Positions 1 to 11,730 of a stretch of 64,000 nt of DNA are shown in pieces. Below the pieces are notes generated by a model that was not told where the DNA came from, did no database searches, and was given only the letters and a program-made list of their open reading frames with translations. This stretch comes from Phlegmacium glaucopus (lineage: Eukaryota > Basidiomycota > Agaricomycetes > Agaricales > Cortinariaceae), in NCBI GenBank assembly GCA_015039465.1, contig MU130540.1, positions 328,580 to 392,579 on the forward strand, given 5' to 3'. The position numbers and the translations under genes were made by a program. Every line of letters begins with the position of its first letter. Within the stretch, counting starts at the first letter, position 1.

Positions 1-11
1 GTGATACTTCT

Positions 12-118
12 CCGGGTTCGGGTTCGGGTTCGGGTTCGGCCACGGGTTCGGGTTCGGCCACGGGTTTGGGTTCGGCCACGGGTTCGGGTTCGGTCACGGG
101 TTCGGGTTCGGTTCGAGA
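12..118. repeat. GGGTTCG tandem repeat
   Basis: Units of GGGTTCG are interrupted by GGCCAC or GGTCAC spacers. Read on the minus strand it would encode alternating Glu-Pro and Val-Ala/Thr, so it could be the repeat part of a gene cut off by the window edge. This cannot be decided from the sequence shown. Confidence 0.8.
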
Positions 119-343
119 GGAGAACGTTGTTGGCGCGGCGGCGGGCGATGTTTGTTGTGGCGACGTGACGAACGGTTCGAGCGTCGCGTCCTTCCATTCA
201 TGTAAAAAATCTATCTTAATAATACATATTATGGTGATCAAGATTAATACTGAAGACAAATAATCGCCTCTAACTGTCTGAGTTCTTTTCGGTCCGGAGT
301 TACCGTTTTCTATGGTTAAAATTTCTTTAACTTACGGGGGTAC

Positions 344-759
344 ACAATGTAAGGCAGTATGCACTGAGACCAGGCTGAGGCTGCCTCAACAAAGACCATC
401 GGGCATGAGGAAAGGTCATGAGAGGGAACAAAGGCCAAGATGAGGTGGATGCAGGCTGAGACTCTGAAAAGGCATAGTAAGGCTGAGAAGGCTGCAGTGA
501 GGTTTGGGTAATGGTGAAGAAGTGGAGATGGTGATAAGAAACAGTAGTAGGAAGGGTGGTAGTCAGTAGTATGGGCGGTACCTAATAAGTGGGTTCTTAC
601 GTCCTGGGAAAGGCCCTCGTCTTGCGTCGTGAATATAAATAGAAAATATAAAACCAACGATAAGAGAATAAATAAATTCATGAGCTTTGAACATACAAAA
701 GGGAATCAAGCTTATAGTTGAATCAAAGGAGAAGAACAAAAAGGAGATTCAGTGACTCC
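344..759. mobile_element. Ty3/gypsy LTR fragment written as complement without reversal
   Basis: Complementing each base in place, without reversing, gives the first ~420 bp of the 569-bp LTR at 48836-49404. ACAATGTAAGG at 344 is the in-place complement of the LTR start TGTTACATTCC, and GTGGGTTCTTACGTCC near 581 is the in-place complement of CACCCAAGAATGCAGG. The match starts exactly at the LTR terminus and stops near 759. It contains no sensible reading frame of its own. An artefact of strand handling is the simplest explanation; see the findings. Confidence 0.85.
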
Positions 760-1487
760 GCCTGCGTCGGGGTGCTGTCCTGAGATGAGGCCGACAGTTG
801 AGTATTGAGGTTTTCGTTGGATGTGCTGAGGGTTGTATTCGCTGAAGTCTTTGCCCGGCCAGTCACGCGAACCATCGTACAAATGTCTAAAGCAGTAGTA
901 AGTGATAGGAAAGACGGATCAATATATATAACAATTTGACTAGGAAGTCGACTCAGCTTTATAAAAAATCTCCCAGAGCCGGCAGCTGCAGCAACAATGT
1001 GTTGACTTGGCGAAGTATTTACCGGTAACTGAAGGCAGGTTCTGACCGGACAGGGACACATCAGACTCTAGACCTGTGTGTACGTATGGTGATTGCTAAC
1101 AGAGGAAAAAAATCAATATAAATTTTTAAAAAGGAGGTCTGGCGGTATATATATTTATGTCTTAATCTGCAGTGAATTGCTTAGGTAGATAGCCTAAGCG
1201 GGTTGCAACATTGGGAGGTTAGCGGCGCCGAGTTGACCAATTGCAAAAACATTAGAAACATACACGTTGTTCTCAAGATTGAATTGACAGATCACTTGAA
1301 ATGCAAAAAAAGAGACAGGTTACCCACTTGTAATTATAATTGTGATTGGTTATGTTCAAATTCGAATTTGATAGTTAGCGTGAGTACAACATCGGAAATT
1401 TCTTTCACCGCGCCGCCGATGTTTAAATTTGCAATTGCAGATACGGCCATATCTTTCTGCTAGTCAATTTTAAGGAAACGACGCATG
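760..1487. other. No supported gene
   Basis: A minus-strand open frame from an ATG at 875 down to about 760 has a Ser/Thr-rich composition. It could be the start of a retroelement Gag or of a lost gene, but it runs into the abnormal block at 759. Nothing else is recognisable here. Confidence 0.4.
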
Positions 1488-1495
1488 TATATAAA
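1488..1495 (+). promoter_or_regulatory. TATA box of the 1552 gene
   Basis: TATATAAA ends 57 bp before the ATG at 1552. That is a plausible core-promoter distance for a fungal gene with a short leader. Confidence 0.45.
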
Positions 1496-1551
1496 CCCAC
1501 GACACACCAGTACGAACTTATTCTGCTAACGTTGCTGACCTTTTGTGAGAT

Positions 1552-2319
1552 ATGGCACCAGCAATCATAATTTCAAGTAGCCCGGGCCCTGTCAGCAGTC
1601 CTCGTGGAAGTTCTGAGGATCTGGAAGCAACGTCAATGTCATCACCTACGAAGTGTCAATGTGAGAATCAGCTCGCGCATTGGGACTGGGATGGAAGGCC
1701 CTATCCGAACTTACCTGAGCCATGTCAGCGGCAGGCTATCAAGAATGATGCTTCAGTGCCTATCCAAATGGCATCCCAAGTTGCTGGAAAAGATGGTAAG
1801 ACAATGGTTTAGAGTTAAAAGCAATAACTGATATACGCACAATTGCAAGGTTCTGTACTTGTAACCACAACATCGGCGGAAGATAGCGATGACCACGAAA
1901 AAGTGACGACCCGGTCAGATATCAATTCTGGATGGAGAGAAGGTGAGAGAAATTGTTTGCAATGTCCATATAGCTGACTCGTGGCAGTTATTACTAGGCG
2001 GGCAAAGTGGGCAAGATCAAACGCTCCTAATGAGAGCGCAGATGAGCAAGATGTTGCAATGAAAGAACATGACTTAGCGGATAATGGAGCTTGTGCACAC
2101 GGTCGTGAACAAGAGCGAGAGGAAAGTTCAGGAGATGCCACCTACAAGAAAAGTAAAGTAAGTAACAATATCGTTCCAAGAAAGCAATAACTGACCTTTT
2201 GTCAGTATACCACTTCGATCCACATCAAAATCAGTAGTGCCAACCGGTCGACATCATCCACGAAGATATCTATAAAGACAGGCAGGAAAAAAGTAATAGT
2301 ACAAAGCGGAAAGGACTGA
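1552..2319 (+). CDS. Hypothetical protein, four exons, 206 aa
   Basis: I do not recognise this protein. The model is join(1552..1795,1850..1942,1988..2157,2206..2319). All three introns are GT-AG (54, 45 and 48 bp; donors GTAAGA, GTGAGA, GTAAGT), and the frame stays open across every junction to the TGA at 2317-2319. The N-terminal part is Ser/Pro-rich with a short Cys/Trp/Tyr-rich patch (residues about 36-60). The middle is acidic and charged, and the C-terminus is basic and Ser/Thr-rich, as in small nuclear or DNA-associated proteins. No signal peptide or membrane segment is visible. It has a TATA box upstream and is the only multi-exon gene in the window with no break, which suggests a live gene or a young insertion. 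Function unknown. Confidence 0.65.
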
Positions 2320-2402
2320 TATGGACGTACTGAATAACATGTGAGGTCGTACAAGAAGTGAATGCATATAATTTCAGAGTAAAAAAAAGGAGTAAACTAC
2401 AA

Positions 2403-4591
2403 TCACATGAACCTAGCTAAATTCATTTGTGTTGGAAAAATGCGGTGAGGAACCTGAGCTGCACGTCCAAAGTGGTTGAAAAATTGTTGGCAATAATATT
2501 TCGTGGCAGCCTGCTCAAGCTCCGTTGCATGACATTCAGAAATTTCGTGATGGGATTTGGTTGCAAGAGCGAAGATTGGAGGTTTGTTCCCCTTCCATGA
2601 CTGCATTACACGAACCAAGGCAAGAACAAATGGAAGGCGTTCGTCAAGGTTAGTCGCAGCCAATCCACAATTGTGGTCCAGAAGATTTATGCGTTTGAAT
2701 GGATCGATGGGGAAACACTGAGAAATCATAGCCTGTCTCTTGATCAGCTGCGAATTGTCCTGCATGTCCAAGTCGATGCAAGCGCGACGGTCCAATGACA
2801 GAAATTCATAAGCAAAATTGAGCTGATAAAGCTCCCAAAGAATTTCTCGAACGATATGTTCAGCAGGTAACTCGCCTGGAAGATATCTTTTGCCTTGCCA
2901 AATGAGTGGTTCCCCTAGGGTGCTTCGAGTCTTTATCTCCAGAAAAAAGTCAGATTTTGGTGTTAACATATTCAAAATTTGTTGGCGACGTTTTGCTGCT
3001 TTGGTGTCTCCTTTTTCTTGAGTGTTGCTGAGGTCGGTTGAAAGAAAGTCACGCCAGTTCTGGCTTGACATGGCTAGAGACGCCTCATTCGCAACATGCA
3101 TTAACCAAGCCTCACGAGCTTGTAGCCATGATTCTACAAACCTGGCCTTTTTCTCATGGTTGGCTGGGGTTACGAAAAGACCGGGATCAGGGAAGACATA
3201 ATGGCCAAAGTGTGTTGATGCTTTAGATATTTCGACAAGATGAGAGGGGGACTGATCAACATCCCGTAACGCAGCACTCCAGGCAGAAATTGGGAATGGG
3301 GAAAGAGAACTGTCTAAAGGTGAAAATTTGTCTCGACCGGCAGATTGAATCGTTTGAGGCTTTGAAGCTTAAAAGATGATAGTAAAAAAATGTGCTGCGA
3401 TGAAGTAGAGATTCAATGGAACTCACAAGATGCTCCTCATGTTGGATTACTTGTGGGCCCCAAATCCTTTGATGCTGGGTCATCTTGAAATGGATCTTTG
3501 AAAACCAGCCATGTTCGTGAGTAGGTGTGGAGAGTGTCGTGTTTCTCGCAAGTGTTCATGAAACCACGAAATATGACTGGGAAAGGGGGTTCGTGTTGAG
3601 AGATACATAAAGAGTCGGCAGGATTAAGAGGAGGAACGACAGCCAATATGTTGTATGGGAAAGGACCTGTCTTCCAGGGCCGGATGACCCAGACAGGCAA
3701 ACCTGCTGTAAAAAAATATTGGGCTACACGCAGCGTGTTTGTAAATGCCCCAATACAGTTTGCAACGGTAGTTGCTGCAGGTTGTAGCCCATCCATACGT
3801 GGTTTATATATCTCAAGGTAGTCAAGCAAGGCACGGATTTTAAGATAATAATGTTGGAATTCTGTAACATTGAATCGCATTTGACCGAAGGCGCTCTTTA
3901 ATGAACCAATACAAATACAAGCACTACTCATTGCTGTTGCAAGCAAGAGAAGTAGGGAATTGGGTGGGTTGGGATGGCACTTCTTGCGGTATTCGAATAT
4001 CCTCTCCTGCATTTCCTTCATCATTCCCTCAAACATCCAGTATTTCGATATGGACAACTGGCCCAGCCCATCCAAAACGCCGTTGTCTAAAGGACGAAAG
4101 TCCTCACGGGTCGGATTCCACCACATGATCGAAAGAGAATCATTTGAGTCTTCAGGCCTTCTTGGAATGGTGCCAAGATGGGGATACTCAAGTAGGTATG
4201 GCTGCGGCCAAAGCGTAGGATCATCGGGGCCATAGCGAAAATCGGAGCGGAGGTAAACATCTCGCCTCTGCATGGGTGGAAGCAAAATTTGATTCTGATT
4301 GGGTGTCGTACAGACAAAGTCTTGAATGGCCGCAGCAACCTTCCCGTCGAATGGCCCAATGGGTACTGAAAAGAATGAGAACAAGCATGGAAGGCAAATA
4401 AATGTAGACATACAATATCAATTTTGTTTTGCAAGGAGGTCAGAATCGGAGATAGTCGACGACATCTGAAAAGCATACAAAGTAGCAAAAAAACATCTTA
4501 ATAGAATTGGATGTCTTACCGGGAGTAAGCTATGATTTTGGTTGAGAAAAACGATGTTGCCTAGAAAGTGAAATTCAGATCCGATATACAT
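2403..4591 (-). pseudogene. Decayed four-exon gene of an unknown agaricomycete family
   Basis: The exons (minus strand) are 4591-4520, 4465-4414, 4365-3451 (or 3427) and 3367-2403. Introns 1 and 2 have clean GTAAGA/GTATGT donors and TTTTCAG acceptors, and the phases agree. The predicted product is about 670 aa, rich in Pro and aromatics, with a region of YGPDDPTLW and MWWNPTRED type in exon 3. I believe it belongs to an expanded agaricomycete family of unknown function. TGA at 4418-4420 breaks exon 2. A second TGA at 3437-3439 lies just before the GTGAGT donor at 3426, unless the weaker GTAATC donor at 3450 is used; both choices keep phase. Both stops fit CGA to TGA change. Confidence 0.6.
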
Positions 4592-5574
4592 GATGAGAAA
4601 AAAAAGAGACTCAACAGAAAACTATAATAGCGACATCGGATAGCAGGACAGATGGATGACGCAAAGTCTAATCCCTAACTTGAGCGACGCAAAGTCTAAC
4701 TCAAGTTGACTGAGAGGAGGAATCACTCACTGCGGTACTGAGCGCTGGATGCTATGGGCACGATATCAAAAGGCAACGATTATAGGCAAAGTTGAAGGTG
4801 AGACGATGGACTTAACTTTGTTGATGCGTTTGTTTAGTTGATCATGTGATGTGTGCCTTTGTTTGTTTCTCATTGGCCAATTTCTCCAAGGCGCTATCTC
4901 TCCTTCTTACCTCTGCTATCGGACTCGCCTTTCACTACTCCGCTGAGCTTTCGACAGCTCCTACACGCCTATAGATGAACCTGGTGAGTTTTTAGTCTGA
5001 CTTCTCCATCACGACCTAGACTTTGCGTCAGTCGTGATTAATTTCTGGACTTAGACTTGGCGTCGGTCCTATGCTGATTGCTCTATATTTCTCAGCTCTT
5101 CACCACGCTGTATATTTTACTAGAAGCTTCAGGGAACCTGGTTACAAGAAGGGGTAATATCGACAGATATTTGGGGTGGAATGGAAGAAGTAAGTATCAC
5201 CGTCTTCGTGTCTGGAACTTCTGATATTGAAAGATATTATCTATCAGCTTGATGCAGAGTTATATTGACTGGCTGGCTTGGGATTTGTGTTATTATTATC
5301 AAGGGGTATGGCGATCTCTATCCTCTGTCACCAAGCAGCTCATAGGTTTATCAGACGCCATCCTGGCAGCGGTATTACCCATATCACTTTGCCCCATTTG
5401 CCATATTTTGAAGAGGTTGATAAAATGAATATTGAATTCAACTCGATCAATCTTTTAGACCTTTTGAACCAGGTATGTTTCAAACTCCCGCATTTCGAAG
5501 TTCTGAGTCACTCATAATTTATGGTTTGTGACAGTCGTTCCAATCAACACCTTCCCTACGTACAACATCAAGAA
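4592..5574. other. Intergenic or transposon-flank sequence with inverted 13-mer motifs
   Basis: TAGACTTTGCGTC occurs in reverse orientation at 4658-4670 and 4686-4698, and in forward orientation at 5017-5029 and (one mismatch) 5052-5064. The same paired motif sits inside both Plavaka copies. An open stretch around 5281-5517 is not recognisable. This may be the lost 5' side of Plavaka copy A. Confidence 0.4.
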
Positions 5575-8500
5575 GAACCTCTCAAAGTCCCCTATCTCAT
5601 CTCCTATCACCTGCGTTGCATAGGCTAGACTTTTGGGACTCCCTCTTCGAGAAAGCCGATGTGAGCGTGCTCTTGGTCAACCTTTAGAGTGGCGACTTTG
5701 GGTTGGCAAATCTCTGCTTTCATCTCAGACGCCTACACCTTGCAGCATCGCGCCTCTAAAGCAAGTTGCCAGATCAGAAGGTTCAGTTTTGATATATACA
5801 TCGACACAATCTCAATTAGATCAACAATCCCCCTACCAATTCCCAACCTCGGCTCTTTCCCTAGCCAACTTAAAGATAAACGCTATCTTTGTTCACTTAA
5901 CCCACATCAACTATTTCTTCAATACATCCCACCATCATGCCTACTCACCTAGTCATGACTTAGACTTTGCGTCAGTCGTGACTGTGGACCTAGACTTTGC
6001 GTCGGTCTAGTTGTTGATCGCTTCGGCCCTCAAAAATCCCCAAAGCTGGTATGGACTCGAGGCATACAATCATTCTACACCTTCGGTATAGCAATTTCTC
6101 CGGGCTAGTGCTATGTCGCACTGGTATTCCGCTCCTCTCCTACCACCTCCATGCTTATTCCTTACACTTGTGGTTGTGGTCTACAAGTGACATACGCCAC
6201 AAAAAACAACCATCTCAATGGCCGCGGAAAGACAGCACTGAGAGCCAGAGTCTTAGTGGAGAACGAATTGTTGAGGACAAGTACTAGACAGCAACAACCA
6301 ACTCTACCGCAGGACTGCCAAAAGAAAAAGCGGTCTCACTCCAGTTCTACTCCGATTGGCAACTGCAAATGGCTCAAAGCGGCTCAACCCGAGGTAGACC
6401 AAGTGCCTGAGATCCCCCTGCAGACCCAGACCCAGAGGAATCATTTTCTGTGCTGGTATCAAATGATGAATTTGAGGATGGTGCAGCCGATGTGTTGCCA
6501 TCTACACGTCAGTCGAGCAGGATTACAGAGAGAACCAGGCGCATAGCAGAACAGCGCTGGGGAAATCCCAGAACTAACTGTGGCAGCAAAGATGAGGAGG
6601 AGGAGGATGCTGGTGTGATCATGACAACCATTCCTGACGACAAAGGCAACGAAGACTATGATGAAGACAGAGATGATGAAGATGATGACAGCCTGTTTGC
6701 TGAGTCTGATGTTGCTGGCGTTTCCACTTGGGATCTGCTTGACGAAAGTTTTGAGCGTGAAGCACCCTCTATAGGTATGTTTCTGGCTTATGGATCATCA
6801 CCCTTGCTAATAATTGTTTAGATGGAAAGTTGTTGGGGGAATCAGATCTCAGTCTACTTCGCATTTATACACTCAAGGTGGAGGACCATCTAACAGAGCA
6901 TACTTTCAACCGACTCTCCAAGGCTTTTCCAAATAGCAGTCACGACACCCTAAAAATGACCAAGAAACGTGTTCGATTCATGTCGGGGTTCCAGCCTACA
7001 CGATACAGCTGTTGTATAAACAGTTGTGTTTGCTTTGTCGGACCGTATGAGGACCTCATCAACTGCCCCAACTGTCAGGCAGCACGGTACAACACCAATG
7101 GAAGGCCACGCAAGTACTTCGACTACCTTCCTCTTATACCTCGGTTACGAGCTATGTCGGCAAACTCTACTCATGCAAAAAAGATGCGCTATTGAGCAGG
7201 ATACGTCCATGAGCCTGGCATTATCAAGGACGTCTTTGATAGTGGTCATTATCAGTCCCTGCTCAACACCATTGTACCCGCAGACATGAATGATCCCTTT
7301 TTTTATTTCTCCGATGAACGTGACATTGCCCTCGGTCTTTCAACAGATGGGTTTTCTCCATTCAAGCGACATGACAAGACATGCTGGCCCATGATACTTT
7401 TCAATTACAACCTCCCTCCCGAAATATGTTTCCAGAAGAAGTACTGCATCCACGTTGGCACAGTTCCTGGTCCAAAAAAACCTTGGGATTGGGACTCATT
7501 CTGTTGGCCACTTGCTCAAGAACTCATCCAGCTGGAGATCGGTGTCAATGCTTTCGATGCTGTCAGCCGAGCGATATTCTTACTTCATGCATATCTCATT
7601 CTTGTATTTGGCGATATTCCTGCCATGGCTCTTATAATGCACATGAAAGGGCAGAACGGTCTCAGCCCATGTCGAACGTGCAACATCAAAGGCATTTCCC
7701 TTGCTCGCACTTACTATGTCCCTCTTCGACGCAATAAGATTCCTGGAGCTAATCCTCAGCAATACAACGCATCCAATCTTCCTATCCGCACTCATGAAGA
7801 GTTTTTGGAACAAGCACATGCCGTTGAAATGGCCCCCAATAATTCCACACATGATCGACTTGCTAAACAATATGGCATCAAAGGCATACCTGTCCTCAGT
7901 AGCATATCTTCACTTTCCTTCCCATTTTCCTTCCCGTTTGACTTCATGCACCTCATTTGGGAGAATTTAATACCCAACCTCATCCTATTCTGGACCGGTG
8001 AATTCAAGGACTTAGATCATCAAGGCAAAAGCTACGTTATTGCGCCTCATATCTGGAATGAAATTGGAGTAACTACAGCAGCCTGTGGTGCAACAATTCC
8101 AGCAGCTTTCGGGGCTTCGGTGCCCAACATTGCAATGAAACGGTCCCAGATGACTGCTGAGATGTATGCGAATTGGACGCTCTATATCGCTCCACTCGTG
8201 TTACGTGGAAGGTTCAAAAAGCCAAGTACTACACGCATTTCATGCAACTTATCAAACTTATCAAGCTATGTCTGGCGTTCGAGATTGATGAGGCAATGTT
8301 GAATCAGATTGATGAGGGCTTCAAGTCGTGGGTTGAGGGATACGAACAGTGAGTATTTATTCTTCCTACTATCGAATATTATACCCATAGTATTGATATA
8401 GGCTATATTATCGAAATGACCCCACACGACTTTCTGCTTGTCCTTTGACCATCCATGCACTTCTTCACATCGCGTGGGGTATCAGGGCAGCCAGTCCTGT

Positions 8501-8712
8501 CTGGACCTATTGGGCATTTCCCATGGAACGTCATTGTAACACATTGCTTCCATCAATCAGAAGCAGACGCCATCCTTATGCGTCAATTAGTTCCTTTGTC
8601 ACTGTGATTGCGCAGCTCAACCAAATACAACTTTTGTATAATCTTGATGAAGCACTATGCCTGGATCCTGACAAGAAGGAAAGTAACAAGCTTATACATA
8701 ACCTATGTATGT
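5575..8712 (+). mobile_element. Plavaka (CACTA) transposon copy A, truncated
   Basis: This region is nearly identical to 11731-14868. Homology begins at GAACCTCTC in both copies and stops in copy A at 8712, where a run of 26 A follows. The copy carries a 5' leader with two TAGACTTTGCGTC motifs (5961, 5991) and then the transposase gene. The CACTA-type termini are not visible. Confidence 0.8.
6151..8712 (+). pseudogene. Plavaka transposase, copy A
   Basis: DNA transposase of the CACTA-like Plavaka group. The start at 6151 opens a Cys-containing N-terminus (TCGCG), followed by an acidic linker, a GT-AG intron near 6775-6821, and the conserved core LGLSTDGFSPFKR, CWPMILFNYNLP, GPKKPWDWDSF and VFGDIPAM (about 7310-7640). 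A later intron at about 8349-8401 precedes a WAFPMERHC block. Breaks: one base lost near 6416 relative to copy B, and TGA at 7193-7195 where copy B has CAA (ancestral CGA likely). The C-terminus is missing. Confidence 0.85.
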
Positions 8713-8738
8713 AAAAAAAAAAAAAAAAAAAAAAAAAA
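8713..8738 (+). repeat. Poly(A) run at the end of Plavaka copy A
   Basis: Twenty-six A residues stand exactly where homology between Plavaka copies A and B stops. It marks a breakpoint of unknown origin. Confidence 0.95.
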
Positions 8739-9247
8739 TGAATGATGGTTTTGGCAGTGAATGATAAGATAAGAGGTAGATGAGTGAGGATAGGGGACTG
8801 AGTGAGATCCAGGAGCGAGGGATGGCAAGATAGATGGCTGAGGGGAAGACTTGTGGGTCCATAGCCACAACAACAATGACAAAGCCTTGTACATAATGGG
8901 AGATGTAGTTGATGCGTCCATAAAGGGGCCGTTCTTGAAATGATGGACCAAGGATACGATCAAACGCGAGCCGATGACCGATGCGAATAGTAGATTGATC
9001 GCTTTGCTGGATCACTAGCCAAGGAACAAATGGATGGTATATGCTTAGGAGCATGTCAATAGTGAAAACAATGGAGAGCATAGTGTGAGACATTGAGAGT
9101 ATGATGAGCGATGGGGATGTTATCGTTGAACGAATGATTTTGTTGACCAGGAACACGATTCAGGGCTGCTTCCAAAATAGGTAAGTGAATTTGAAGTCCG
9201 CTTATTTTCATGATGGCGACTTTTAAGCTTTCTTCTCACGCTACCAA
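8739..9247. other. Unassigned sequence
   Basis: A minus-strand open frame covers about 8692-9156, but it runs into the poly(T) strand and shows no recognisable motif. No repeat relation to the rest of the window was found. Confidence 0.4.
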
Positions 9248-10045
9248 TCAGTATTGGTGCGCGATACCGGTGGCAAATATTCTGTCGCCGTCCTCAAATT
9301 CAGGGTTTGGGCTACTTTCCTCCTCATCCTGCTCATCACAATCTTCTACATGAGCCGGAAGTGGGCCGGTTGAACACTTTTCAATTCGGCGTATTTCCGC
9401 CTTTTGAATTTTTTGTTCTTCTCGGATTTCATTCCTGCATTCCGAACAACAACGGGGTGGACAACGGGACATTTTTACTTCTCCGGTTGCCCAGTCGATC
9501 TCCGGGTTGTGCATCTTAAGCCAGGAATGTCCGAGAATCAAGGTTTGTTTTCCCAATCCAGTGACCGCAAACAAGGATCTCTCAGAATGTCCTTTATACC
9601 TGAGTATCAGATCAACCACTTCCATGTGATCGATCCGGCTTCATTCGGAGTACCGTCAACGTTAAATAACAGAATCGGATTTGACAGGGATTTTGTTGTG
9701 AGCCTGTTAGTTTTGACATAGTCTCTGTCAATAAACCTTCCATCGGCTCCGGAGTCTATTAAGGACAAAAAGGAGTTTACTTCTCCAGTGTCGGTCGTTT
9801 CAATGCTGACTTTGAGTTCCAGTGATTTAGAGTCAGCATTGAGGGAGCCAATAGTGAACTTTTTCAGGAGGGTTCTTTCCCATCGGGGTCGGAACACTCT
9901 GGATTTTTTTTGGAATTTCTGATGTTTGTACGACTTGAATGTTTTCAACCGTCTCATCTATTTCATCAATGCTATCTACATGTAAAACAGAGAACCGGTT
10001 GGTCGTTGACAGCAAGGGCGTGCAGTTCACTCGCTGTTTTGGCAA
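9248..10045 (-). pseudogene. Ty3/gypsy pol fragment: aspartic protease
   Basis: Downstream of Gag and in a different frame, it contains the retropepsin signature LIDSGADGRFID (about 9730-9760) and the family motif LILGHSWLKMHNPEIDW (about 9490-9540). The frame changes twice (near 9905 in a run of T, and near 9615), so it is broken. It ends near 9248 before any reverse transcriptase, so most of pol is lost. Confidence 0.75.
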
Positions 10046-11208
10046 AAATCCTTTAAATCCTCGGTCGGACTTTCGTGTTCAGTGTTCTCCGAAGGTTCCG
10101 TCGGTTCCGGATCAGGCACTTTGTCATATTCGGCTAGCCGGAACTCCAAGAGGGTATGGAGTTCGTCATTGGACATTGTTCGGACATCAAAACGTTTTTC
10201 ACAATGTCTCCCAATGTGTCCGACGCCTCCGCACCGGAAGCATGACAGCGGTACAGAGCCTGCTTTTCGGGCCGCATCAATATCCATGGGTACAGGGTTT
10301 CCCGGAGTTGGCACGAGGTGTGCGTTCCTCTGTGGTGGATTTGACGGACTGAATCGGAGTGTGGTAGTACCGATTGGTCGAGAAGTGGTTGCTGCCGGAC
10401 TTTTGTAAGCTGACTGGAAGGCCTCGTTAGTAGCTCGGTTTTCGTCTATTGTCCGTGCCATTCTGTACCATCCCGTCGGATCTGTATCGGACGGTCTTCC
10501 AGAAGCCATTGTAGCAATGGAGTTCTGAATCTGGGCATTCAGGCCTCTTCGGAATTTTACTACAATAGTTTTTGGATCAGTGTATCCAGAATCCGTGATT
10601 AGGTCTTGGAATTCATCCACATATTCTTCCAAAGACCGTGTTTTCTGGAAATATCCAGTTGACTCTAGTCGGTTGATGGCAACCGAGTCCGCATTTGCGG
10701 GACAGAACTCTTTTTTGAAGTCGTCTCGGAAATCAGACCAATCCAGGAACCGGGTTGACTCAGGGTTTTCCGTTTCCCATCGGAAAACCCTAGCTGCCCA
10801 CTTTGATGCTCTTCCGGATTTCATGTAGGACATGGCCCAGATGATTTTTGTTTGCTCGTCCAAGAATTCGTCGGAACAGAGCCGGATGTACGTTTGGCAG
10901 GAGTGAAGGAATGCTGTTCCTTTGGATCGTTCTCCATCAAACTCCGTTGGGAATGCCGGCCTTGCAGAGCGCGTCCGGGGTATGTTTTCGGTTTGAGGGG
11001 GAACCTCTTGTTGTGGTACAGGTGATTGTACATTCGGAACGAGTCGATGGATTGTCTCCATGATTTGGTCGAATCTGTTTTGGTATTCGATGTCCCGAGC
11101 TCGCAATAGGACGACTTCTCTTTCCAGCTGGGCGGTGCGTTCATCGTCCATGGCTGATAGGAAGGAGCCGCTCGGAGATGCGTGCTGTGAAGACAAGGAG
11201 GGAGCCAC
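10027..11208 (-). CDS. gag: Ty3/gypsy Gag with CCHC zinc knuckle
   Basis: Structural nucleocapsid-capsid protein of an LTR retrotransposon, 393 aa and uninterrupted. It has an N-terminal coiled-coil-like region, then a capsid-like block (about residues 85-260) with FPTEFDGERSKG and WAARVF segments, and a C-terminal zinc knuckle CFRCGGVGHIGRHC. It starts about 110 bp inside the LTR that ends at 11318 (minus-strand order LTR, Gag, Pol). The protease frame follows with a short overlap, as expected for frameshifted Gag-Pol. The element itself is truncated in pol. Confidence 0.85.
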   Translation of the reverse strand: MAPSLSSQHASPSGSFLSAMDDERTAQLEREVVLLRARDIEYQNRFDQIMETIHRLVPNVQSPVPQQEVPPQTENIPRTRSARPAFPTEFDGERSKGTAFLHSCQTYIRLCSDEFLDEQTKIIWAMSYMKSGRASKWAARVFRWETENPESTRFLDWSDFRDDFKKEFCPANADSVAINRLESTGYFQKTRSLEEYVDEFQDLITDSGYTDPKTIVVKFRRGLNAQIQNSIATMASGRPSDTDPTGWYRMARTIDENRATNEAFQSAYKSPAATTSRPIGTTTLRFSPSNPPQRNAHLVPTPGNPVPMDIDAARKAGSVPLSCFRCGGVGHIGRHCEKRFDVRTMSNDELHTLLEFRLAEYDKVPDPEPTEPSENTEHESPTEDLKDFCQNSE

Positions 11209-11317
11209 GGTCTGGGAGTGTACGGAGTCTGATTGGCCCGAATCGGGGGCTGTAAATCGGACTATCGTTCCACTGTGCGGACCGGACTCGGTCCGTTAAA
11301 GGGAGATCCTTTCCTAA

Positions 11318-11730
11318 TGTTAGGGCAACTGCAACGCTGACTTAGTCAAGCTAGCAGGGGATCCAAAGTTAATAATATTTCAGAAAAGATATCTACAAGT
11401 GACTTACCTAGCAGGGGATCCAAAGAGGAAAGGATGGGGATCCCTGCTAGGCTGGGGGTGTTTAAGTACTAATATGGACATAACGGAGATATAAAATAAA
11501 TAAAGGAATGATACGATAATAATTAATTAATTAAATAAGAAGTGGTGCGATATGAAAAATAGAAATAAAAGACGGAGTGAATCGGAGGACCGGAGTCGGA
11601 GCGGAACTACGGGATTCCGGAGTCAACCAGTGACGGAAGCGGAGTTGGACGGAAGGTCGGAGGTCGTCGGAAAGGTGGGGGGTATGATTCTAGAGTTGAG
11701 GTTTGGGTTAAAGTCGGGTGTCCCCTAACA
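11318..11730 (-). mobile_element. 5' LTR of the truncated Ty3/gypsy element
   Basis: 413 bp, bounded by TGTTAGGG at 11318 and CCCTAACA ending at 11730, a perfect 8-bp terminal inversion with TG...CA ends. It abuts the first base of Plavaka copy B homology (11731), so the retroelement entered that transposon. The matching LTR and the target duplication on the far side are gone. Confidence 0.85.
11351..11451. repeat. Direct and inverted repeat inside the LTR
   Basis: CTAGCAGGGGATCCAAAG occurs at 11351-11368 and again from 11408. GGGGATCCCTGCTAGG at 11436-11451 is an inverted partner, able to form a stem of about 10 bp with 11407-11416. Confidence 0.75.

Noticed and set aside
8692..9156. 154-codon minus-strand frame as a gene
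   Set aside because: It runs into the poly(T) strand, has no known motif and spans a breakpoint.
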